From the NCBI GenBank assembly GCA_937927435.1, contig CALBDW010000145.1, positions 1 through 28,087 of the forward strand: a stretch of 28,087 nucleotides of DNA, in the 5' to 3' direction. Position numbers and translations under genes: made by a program. Position 1 is the first letter of the stretch. Every line of letters begins with the position of its first letter. This stretch comes from an uncultured Bdellovibrionales bacterium (GTDB lineage Bacteria > Bdellovibrionota > Bdellovibrionia > Bdellovibrionales > JAMPXM01). This document shows, in pieces, positions 22,104-28,087 of the stretch. The notes under the pieces were generated by a model, which was not told the origin of the DNA, made no database searches, and saw only the letters and a program-made list of their open reading frames with translations.

Positions 22104-24603
22104 GGCGCGTGCTCCTTCCGTGTGAACGCGAAATAGACGCGAGCTTGTTGAGTGTGGATATGAGGGAGTTCGCGTCGACGGGTTTAATGATTTTCAGGTC
22201 AAAACCGGCTTCGTCGATCCGGCGGAGTTCTTCGTCGCGGCTGTAAGCGGTAATGGCCGCTACGGGCGTTTGGCCGCCGCTGTCAGGAGGAAGACGACGG
22301 ATTTTTCTGATGAGATCGATCCCCGTTTCACCGGGCATTTCGATGTCGGTGACGACCACATGGGGATGTTCGTGCAAGAAGAGCTCGTACGCCTCGGGTA
22401 CGTTCGAGGCTGTTGAGACTTTGACGCCGACGCTTTCGAGCAACCTTTTTAAAAGAGAAAGCATGTCGGTCGAATCGTCCACAAGAAGGACGTGCGCCCC
22501 GAAAAGAGCGGATTTCGCGATCCATGATTTGTCGATCTCATTATAGGTTTCAGCGCGCTGCTTTTTGGGAGTATCAGCGCCGGCCACGGGGATTGTGAAA
22601 TGAAAGGTGCTTCCTTTCGTGAGCTCGCTTTCCGCCCAAATTTTCCCTCCGTGGGCTTTGACAATTCCGCTTGCGATCGCGAGACCGAGCCCGGAACCTA
22701 GGTGCCTGGCGGGTCTCGCTTGCCAAAAGCGTTCGAAAATTCGATTGAGGTCGTCAGGCGCGATGCCGGGACCGTTGTCGGAGATCGCGATACGGACAAA
22801 AGGCCCTTCGGCATAGGCTTTAATCGCGATGGTGCCGCCCTCGGGTGTGAACTTGATCGCGTTTCCGAGAACATTCATTACCACCTGCGCGATTCTTCGT
22901 GCGTCGCAAGCGACGTTTGGAAGAGAGGGCGGAATATCGAGCGTCAGTTTTTGTTTCTTCGTTTCCGCTTGCAGCTTCACGACATCGACGACCGAGTGAA
23001 TGATGTCGGGTAAGTTTTCCTCGTAAGCCTCAATTGAAAACGTGCCGCTGCGGATTTTTGCGAAGTCGAGAAGTCCGGTAATCAGGTGTTGAATCTGATC
23101 GGCGGCGCGCTGGATCTTCCCGGTGAGTTCTTGGAGCTTGTCTTTTTCAACGGGATTAAGGGCTCCCAAGAGTTGAGCGGCGATCTGAATGGACGCGACC
23201 GGGTTTTTAAGGTCGTGAGAAACAACGCTGAGAACGTCTTCGCGGATTTTGACGGCTTCTTGCAGTTCTCTAAGGAGCTGCGCGTTCTCGATAAAGAATC
23301 CGAATCGCGTGGAGAAGGCGGCGAAGAATTCGCGGTCCGATCGGAGAAGACGCCGTTTGGAAGAGTCGGTCACGACCACGATCGAACCGATATACCGGTC
23401 CCACACCCGTAACGGCCAGAAAGCGACGGACTGAATCTCGTTTAGGTATGCAATTAGTTCCGGAGGCCCTTTCAGTTCTTCGACCAACCTCGGACGAATT
23501 TCCGAAAAGTCCTCGATGACGATAGGTTGATCGGGTAAGTCGATTTGGCTTTCATCGAGTTTGATGTCGCCTCGTAGGATCCTTTGCGCCAACTGCCGAA
23601 ACGGCCTTTCGAAACGGGGATTCGAGTGAGAAAGGCCGATCGGCTCGTGAGGAGTCGGTCCGATGCCGAGGGCGGCCGCATCGGCGACATGTGGAGTCAG
23701 CGTCTTGGCGATCTGCTGTTCCGGGGTTTCTTCTTTGAAAACGCGCGCCAGATCGATACTGGTTTTGATGACAAGGCGGAGCTGGTTTTCCCTGCGTGCT
23801 TCCTGAAGTTCCTCGGCTTCAACGCTTTTCGAAGAGATCCACGTGATTCTCAAAATGAGGCCGGTCATGACCAGCGCATAAAGCGCGAATTGAACGGACA
23901 GGTCATACCATCCAAACTCGACTCCGAGACGAGCGAGGACGCCGATGAAAGGCGGCGCGAAGACCGCCGTTATAAGAATATTCCTCGCCATAGCGGCGCT
24001 TTTAGTGTTGCGCGTGAAAAACGACATCCACTCGTCAGCGGGCCGGCTGCAGAGAACGGAAAGTGAAAGGGTCGAGAAGATCAATGCAGTTAAGGGCCTC
24101 ATTCCCATGTAGGAAAAGTCGGCAGGAACCAATCGTGGTTCGCTGAGGGTGAACAGATAACGGTTCACGATGAATACCGCGATGGCGCCGGTGGTAACCG
24201 CGAGGACTTGCCCCGCGACGATGGAAATCCGGTGTTGATTGTAAATGAAAAGAGCGAACCCCAAGAAGATCAACGTGACTGAGATGAACGGTGTGATGTC
24301 GAACGATGGTCCGACAAGACCTAGGAAGACGACAAAGAGTGCGAGAACTCGAGCGAGGCGCTTGAAGCGTCTCAGTCGCGCCCGCCCGGCCCAGTCTTCC
24401 CTGCATGCAAGGGCTGAGAACGAGGCGCAGAGTAAGCCGAGAAAAGTTATAAAATGTAAAGGAGGAAAAGCCGGATTCCCGCGGATCCAGAACTGGAAAA
24501 CGGTCGCGACGAGCGAGAAAAGGGCGAAGAAGGTTGATAACGAATGGATGTTACGGATGACGTGCACGTCCTGCTGGAATCTCAAACTCGCTTCCGCCGG
24601 CAT
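22078..24603 (-). CDS. Hybrid sensor histidine kinase: 8-TM + GAF-like + HisKA + HATPase + receiver
   Basis: This is an 841-residue hybrid kinase. Residues 15-255 contain about eight hydrophobic helices (for example FPPLHFITFLGLLCASFSAL and VLALFVVFLGLVGPSF), an integral membrane sensor I cannot name. Residues 270-440 are GAF-like, ending in a coiled linker. The HisKA H-box is SVVSHDLKNPVASI with H463. The ATPase has NVLGNAIKF (N box), DNGPGIAPDD (G1) and GSGLGLAI (G2). The C-terminal receiver carries LLVDDSTDMLSLL, phospho-acceptor D753 in VTDIEMPGE, TAYS and IIKPVD. Autophosphorylation followed by transfer to the attached receiver is expected; no separate regulator gene is adjacent. The ATG has no strong Shine-Dalgarno. 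The 5' flank (24604-24701) is shared with the divergent trehalase. Confidence 0.93.
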   Translation of the reverse strand: MPAEASLRFQQDVHVIRNIHSLSTFFALFSLVATVFQFWIRGNPAFPPLHFITFLGLLCASFSALACREDWAGRARLRRFKRLARVLALFVVFLGLVGPSFDITPFISVTLIFLGFALFIYNQHRISIVAGQVLAVTTGAIAVFIVNRYLFTLSEPRLVPADFSYMGMRPLTALIFSTLSLSVLCSRPADEWMSFFTRNTKSAAMARNILITAVFAPPFIGVLARLGVEFGWYDLSVQFALYALVMTGLILRITWISSKSVEAEELQEARRENQLRLVIKTSIDLARVFKEETPEQQIAKTLTPHVADAAALGIGPTPHEPIGLSHSNPRFERPFRQLAQRILRGDIKLDESQIDLPDQPIVIEDFSEIRPRLVEELKGPPELIAYLNEIQSVAFWPLRVWDRYIGSIVVVTDSSKRRLLRSDREFFAAFSTRFGFFIENAQLLRELQEAVKIREDVLSVVSHDLKNPVASIQIAAQLLGALNPVEKDKLQELTGKIQRAADQIQHLITGLLDFAKIRSGTFSIEAYEENLPDIIHSVVDVVKLQAETKKQKLTLDIPPSLPNVACDARRIAQVVMNVLGNAIKFTPEGGTIAIKAYAEGPFVRIAISDNGPGIAPDDLNRIFERFWQARPARHLGSGLGLAIASGIVKAHGGKIWAESELTKGSTFHFTIPVAGADTPKKQRAETYNEIDKSWIAKSALFGAHVLLVDDSTDMLSLLKRLLESVGVKVSTASNVPEAYELFLHEHPHVVVTDIEMPGETGIDLIRKIRRLPPDSGGQTPVAAITAYSRDEELRRIDEAGFDLKIIKPVDANSLISTLNKLASISRSHGRSTRLTESAESP

Positions 24604-24701
24604 GAGCTAAACCGTACTCTCCGGCGCATTTTTTTCAGAGTGAATTCTTCATTACGGCGTAAAGACACAATTGACATGCGATTTGCAATCACTGCAGGTG
24701 T

Positions 24702-26426
24702 ATGGAAAGGAGAGTCTCAAAGTCCCGTTTTTACGCCCATTTCGGTTTGTTTGACGGAGCCGAAATTCGGTTCCCGTCTACGATTTTGACACTTGCGGTG
24801 GCGGGCGGCCTGCTTGTCGCAAGCGTCCCTCATTCGTCCGCGGCAGCCGGCGTTTGTGCCGATCTTTTCAGGATACCGAAACCCGCCCTTTTCCAGTCGC
24901 CGGCAAGTGGTCTTAAGGATCCTCTTCTCGCGCGGGCGATCGAGTTAAGGCTGCACAGTGATTTTAAGGCCATAGTGGACCTGATTCCTCGAGAGCTTCC
25001 CGAGGGCGAACGTGAGAGGGTCCTCCGGGAAGCGAAAGAGATCGAGAGAAGAGAAGGCGAAGAAGCGGCTCTGCGTTTCCAGCTCGAAAAGCTCTACCGG
25101 AGCGGGTCCGAGCTCATACCGGGGCCGGCGCGCTTGACGAAGCCGAGGTGGACGCTCCCCGACGGTTCTCCTCATAAAGCGACTTTTGACTACATCGAGG
25201 CGACTTGGGAAAAACTCGTCAAACTGACGCCGGCGAAGACACGCAGTACGTTGATTCCCGTCCCGAACCCGGTATTGATCCCGGGAGCGAGATTTCAGGA
25301 AGCGTATTACTGGGATAGTTATTTCGCGGTTTACTCTTTGATTCGGTCGGGACGCGGTGAACTCGTCCGCGGACAAATTGAGAACTTTTTGTACATGATC
25401 GACCGCTTCGGGCTCGTGCCGAACGGAAACCGCGAGTACTATCTGTCGCGTTCTCAGCCTCCGCTTCTCACTCGTATGGTGCGCGACTATCTCAGGTTGA
25501 CGGATGGGGCTAGCCTGAGTGAGGCGAATCGGCGCTGGCTACGCGAACGTGTCTTGCCGACGCTCATCCGGGATTACCGTGAGTTTTGGATGAATCCTCT
25601 CACGCGCTTCGATGTCCGCACGGGCTTGAACCATCACTATGACGCGCTCAATGTTCCGCGGCCGGAACGCCATTCGGCCGACCGGGAAGAGGAGCTTGGG
25701 AAAACCTATCGCGACGTGCGCGCGGAAGCGGAAAGCGGAAAAGACTTTACCGATGCCTTCGGCGGCGAAGCCACGAAAGTGGCGGGAGTGCTGTTGAACT
25801 CGATTCTTTATGGCGTTGAAAAAGATCTCGCGCTCTTTTCACGCCTGGCCGGTCGCGAGGCCGACGCCGCTCAGTTTGAGAGGCTTGCTGCGAGAAGGAA
25901 AGACGCCATGGATCGTTTGATGCGGGATCCGGCGACCGGGCTCTACTATGACTTCCATCTGGAGCGGAGAGAACGGGTGCCGATCTTAACCGCCGATACC
26001 TTCGCGCCTGTTTGGGTTGGAATAGTCGACGGGTCCGCCGCGGCCGGAATGGCGAAAGAAGCTCTTAAACGCCTGGAATATCCGGGCGGAATAGTGAGCT
26101 CGGAAGTTATATCGGGTAAACAATGGGACGCGCCCTATGTTTGGGCTCCGCACATTCAATTCGCGGTCGAGGGCTTAAGAAAAATCGGTCTCGACGCCGA
26201 CGCCCGGCGGATCGCCGAGAACTGGGTCTCAGTGGTTGACCGGGTCCGCGAGAAGACGGGCGTGATTTTGGAAAAATACGACGCCGTCCGTGCCGACATG
26301 CCGGTGGAAAAGGGCGATAAATACGAAACCCAGCAAGGGTTTCTCTGGTCCAACGGGGTTTATTTCTGGCTTGTGCACGATGTTCTGAGGGTTCCGCTCG
26401 TCCCGCTCGGGGCTCCTCAGGGCTGA
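24702..26426 (+). CDS. treA: Trehalase, GH37, probably periplasmic
   Basis: The 574-residue protein hydrolyses alpha,alpha-trehalose to glucose. Family signatures are present: PGARFQEAYYWDSYF (signature 1, with one G to A) near residue 188, and QWDAPYVWAP (signature 2) near 476. PRPE near 325 and AESGKDF near 350 match the regions that hold the substrate Arg and the catalytic Asp in E. coli TreA, and EKYD near 526 holds the candidate catalytic Glu. The N-terminus contains a hydrophobic export segment (TILTLAVAGGLLVASVPHSSA) after about 28 residues. The ATG at 24702 gives a long n-region, so a later TTG start is possible. Length is like TreA (565). The stop overlaps the convergent coiled-coil gene by 10 nt. 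In a predator it could use prey trehalose; that is speculation. Confidence 0.93.
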   Translation: MERRVSKSRFYAHFGLFDGAEIRFPSTILTLAVAGGLLVASVPHSSAAAGVCADLFRIPKPALFQSPASGLKDPLLARAIELRLHSDFKAIVDLIPRELPEGERERVLREAKEIERREGEEAALRFQLEKLYRSGSELIPGPARLTKPRWTLPDGSPHKATFDYIEATWEKLVKLTPAKTRSTLIPVPNPVLIPGARFQEAYYWDSYFAVYSLIRSGRGELVRGQIENFLYMIDRFGLVPNGNREYYLSRSQPPLLTRMVRDYLRLTDGASLSEANRRWLRERVLPTLIRDYREFWMNPLTRFDVRTGLNHHYDALNVPRPERHSADREEELGKTYRDVRAEAESGKDFTDAFGGEATKVAGVLLNSILYGVEKDLALFSRLAGREADAAQFERLAARRKDAMDRLMRDPATGLYYDFHLERRERVPILTADTFAPVWVGIVDGSAAAGMAKEALKRLEYPGGIVSSEVISGKQWDAPYVWAPHIQFAVEGLRKIGLDADARRIAENWVSVVDRVREKTGVILEKYDAVRADMPVEKGDKYETQQGFLWSNGVYFWLVHDVLRVPLVPLGAPQG

Positions 26427-27349
26427 GGATTGGAGGAGCTGAGTCTTTTAATCAGGCTGGCGAGTTCCGACCGGGCCGCTTCGACCTCTTCTTTAAAGGG
26501 ATTCGGACGGCCGTTGTCGGGCGCGAGGATTTTCGCGATCCGTAAGATGTCGGCTTTGTCTTTTTTAAGCGCCATTGCGACCTGATTAAGGTGCTGTTCC
26601 ATAAAGCCGACCTGGTCTTGCCGTGCTTTCAGGCGTTCAAGTTCAACTTCGATCCGGTTGTCGCGCGCTTCGAGACGTTCCTGCAGTTTTTGATTTTCCG
26701 CAAGAAGCGCGGCGAACTGTTTCTGGAAGTCGGCTTGCAGGCGAGCGTTCGTTTCGACGAGGACTTTCTCGAAGGCCGCCCTCGATTCGGCAAGCTGCGC
26801 GCTCAGTTGAGCCGCGCGCTCCGTCGCTTCCTGATAGCACTTATCCATGCTCGAATATTCAGTGCGGATCTTCTCGAAGGCCTGGAGCGCTTGCTCTTCG
26901 CGTTTTTGCAATTGCTCGATTTGCGTCTTCGCTTCCTTGAGTTGCGCCGTTAATGATTCGACTCTTTCCAAGAGTTCATTTTTAGTTTTTTCAAGCGCGT
27001 CGATTTCGTCGCGATGGGCCCGGGTGGCTTTATCGAGAGCATCGACCGCCGTGCGGTGGAGGGCTTGGGCGCGTTCCAGTTCGCGCGCCTTCTGTTCGAG
27101 CGCGCGTTCGTGGTTGGCGCATTTGGCTTCGAGTTCCGAGACGGTCTGCCGAAGCGCGGTTTCGCTTGCGGTGAGCTCCAGGTTCCGCTTCCTGAACTGG
27201 CCGAGTCGCGCAAGGAGCTGCGAGTTGAATTCACGCAGCGACGCGATCGCGAGAGCCGGATTCGCCGAAGTTCGGCTGAATTCCCGGCTGATCAGGTCTA
27301 ATTCGATGGATTCTTGATGTTCGTCGGGCGTGAGTAACTCAGTGCTCAT
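26417..27349 (-). CDS. Coiled-coil protein, unknown function
   Basis: The ATG at 27349 gives 310 residues (an upstream frame extension to 27427 runs through the likely promoter and is rejected). Residues about 50-265 are almost continuous heptad-type, Glu/Lys/Gln/Leu/Ala-rich coiled coil (for example LEQKARELERAQALH and LTAQLKEAKTQIEQLQKRE). A short N-terminal acidic head and a C-terminal segment (RIAKILAPDNGRPNPFKEEV) flank it. There is no signal peptide or membrane segment, so it is likely cytoplasmic. Coiled-coil proteins resemble many unrelated families (SMC-, myosin- or scaffold-like) by composition alone; I make no functional call. Its 3' end overlaps the trehalase stop. Confidence 0.85.
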   Translation of the reverse strand: MSTELLTPDEHQESIELDLISREFSRTSANPALAIASLREFNSQLLARLGQFRKRNLELTASETALRQTVSELEAKCANHERALEQKARELERAQALHRTAVDALDKATRAHRDEIDALEKTKNELLERVESLTAQLKEAKTQIEQLQKREEQALQAFEKIRTEYSSMDKCYQEATERAAQLSAQLAESRAAFEKVLVETNARLQADFQKQFAALLAENQKLQERLEARDNRIEVELERLKARQDQVGFMEQHLNQVAMALKKDKADILRIAKILAPDNGRPNPFKEEVEAARSELASLIKRLSSSNPQP

Positions 27350-27398
27350 AACCGTCCAGTGGTTTATAGACCTCATCCATTGATCCAGTCTTGGCCCT

Positions 27399-27427
27399 AG
27401 TCTATTCAGCGGCAAGGCAATTCTCAA
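27399..27427 (-). promoter_or_regulatory. Promoter of the coiled-coil gene
   Basis: On the minus strand TTGAGA (27422-27427, five of six), a 17-nt spacer and TAGACT (27399-27404, four of six) give a leader of about 45 nt to the ATG at 27349. Confidence 0.42.
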
Positions 27428-27511
27428 CGGGTTCGATACGAGTGTTTATTGGACTGGTCTCTAGTCGTGTTCTGGTTGGAAGACGTTATTCCGTCGGAGC
27501 AAGAGTCGGGT

Positions 27512-28018
27512 TCAAGACATACACTCCGCGACGCTTAACTCCGCATCAGGAGTTTTGAGAATGTCTTCGAGGTTATCCCAGGAGCTTGTGAACTGTTCGA
27601 CTCGCGCTTGGCGGAGTTCTCCTTGCATTTCAAAGCGACGATCGACCGAACCCGGCGCATCGTTTGGAAAAACGGGCTGGTGTGCGATTGGCTTCCTCTT
27701 CCTTCGAAAAACGATGGATGAGAGTCAAAGCCAACTTCGAATGAAAAAGGGTCTCTTGAATATCCGCCCGCGAAGGCTGCTTGCGCAGAGCGAGGTTATG
27801 AGATGCTCGCTGCAGAAAATAATTGGCAGCCCGATTAAGAGTGGCAACGAGCTCGTAAGTTTCACGAAGAATGTTGGGGAAGCGAGGGTCATGGCTGATA
27901 TTGGGTTTCCGAAGGCCGTCGATCGCTTTGCCGGAAGCCCAAAGGAAAAAAGAGGGTGCGCCCAAATGCCTGAAACTGCAAAGCGGCAGCTTTCGTGACC
28001 TTCCGCAACTTGTCGCAT
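27512..28018 (-). pseudogene. Probable frameshifted gene at the right edge, unknown function
   Basis: Three minus-strand pieces join into one protein-like chain if two homopolymers are corrected. The first frame (from an ATG at 28018, through HESCRFAVSGIWAH) continues into the frame with LRKPNISHDPRFPNILRE and ATLNRAANYFLQRASHNLAL if one base is added at the A6 run 27946-27951. That frame continues into PNDAPGSVDRRFEMQGELRQ and SSWDNLEDILKTPDAEL if one base is removed at the A5 run 27668-27672, and ends at the TGA at 27512. The middle piece is helical and amphipathic; what each frame reads past its run is Cys/Arg/Ser-rich and shadow-like. It could be a decaying gene or carry sequencing errors. 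The GC content looks lower than that of its neighbours. I cannot name the family. Confidence 0.35.
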
Positions 28019-28087
28019 GACAAGTTCATCTACTTTGCCACTTGGTTCTACAAGATGATGTTCCTATGTGCCGATGGAAACCGTTAG

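Noticed and set aside
24671..24699. TTGACA upstream of the trehalase as a promoter
   Set aside because: The hexamer at 17 nt spacing is GCAGGT, which is not a -10 box, and the start codon follows at once.
27555..27998. 147-codon plus-strand frame at the right edge
   Set aside because: Composition rich in Ser, Arg and Cys with no recognisable motif. The minus strand reads more like protein there, although the region is ambiguous.
27971..28087. Short plus-strand frame ending at the window edge (VTFRNLSHDKFIYFATWF)
   Set aside because: It looks somewhat protein-like, but it starts after a stop at 27971, is only about 30 codons from its GTG, and is the exact codon mirror of the minus-strand candidate, so the strand cannot be decided.
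27428..28087. DGR accessory (Avd-like) gene or template repeat, prompted by the helical minus-strand piece and the CLec protein
   Set aside because: The helical piece has no convincing Avd motif, I found no near-copy of 3415-3534 here by eye, and there is no reverse transcriptase in the window.

Overview
This 28 kb window is a chromosomal segment of roughly 56% GC. Genes are dense, with short or overlapping gaps and mostly good Shine-Dalgarno sites. It most resembles a member of the Bdellovibrionota (Bdellovibrio-like, Oligoflexia). That placement is inference: it rests on a phage-tail-fibre-like surface protein with an S74 intramolecular chaperone, a Tat-exported high-potential iron-sulfur protein, an HNH protein that resembles predatory-bacterium homologues as I remember them, and several secreted proteins I cannot assign to a family. 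I saw no rRNA, tRNA, CRISPR array or insertion sequence.

Layout. (1) 1-3.5 kb, plus strand: the 3' part of a large fibre/adhesin with a C-terminal S74 chaperone, overlapping a secreted SUMF1/FGE-fold (C-type-lectin-like) protein. (2) 3.55-6.2 kb, minus strand: an apparent operon of a periplasmic protein, an UppP-type undecaprenyl-diphosphatase, a DCC thiol-disulfide protein and a short-chain dehydrogenase. (3) 6.4-12.0 kb, plus strand: a 1089-codon ORF that joins a phospholipase D/cardiolipin-synthase-like enzyme to a TamA-like Omp85 barrel, followed 2 nt later by a TamB-like gene. A small secreted protein converges on it. (4) 12.4-12.76 kb: a non-coding gap with a C/G-run hairpin and a 15-nt palindrome. 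(5) 12.76-18.35 kb: sucA-sucB-lpd, the complete 2-oxoglutarate dehydrogenase complex, closed by a strong bidirectional terminator. (6) 18.4-21.6 kb: mostly minus-strand single genes (secreted protein, HiPIP, SPW membrane protein, HNH protein), several with their own promoter or terminator, plus one small plus-strand membrane protein. (7) 21.9-27.35 kb: a small membrane protein, a large hybrid histidine kinase, a GH37 trehalase and a coiled-coil protein. (8) 27.4-28.09 kb: a lower-GC end that seems to hold a frameshifted gene.

The most interesting element is the PLD-TamA/TamB locus. TamB-family proteins are implicated in moving phospholipid or substrates between the inner and outer membranes. 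Here a phospholipid-handling HKD enzyme is in frame with the outer-membrane partner, and a lipoprotein-type signal (LSGC) lies at the junction. That suggests either a processed polyprotein or a two-product gene coupling phospholipid remodelling to envelope transport. Second in interest is the fibre plus SUMF1-fold pair, which looks like a surface recognition module. Its lectin-like C-terminus resembles the class of domain diversified by diversity-generating retroelements, but no reverse transcriptase or template repeat was found here.
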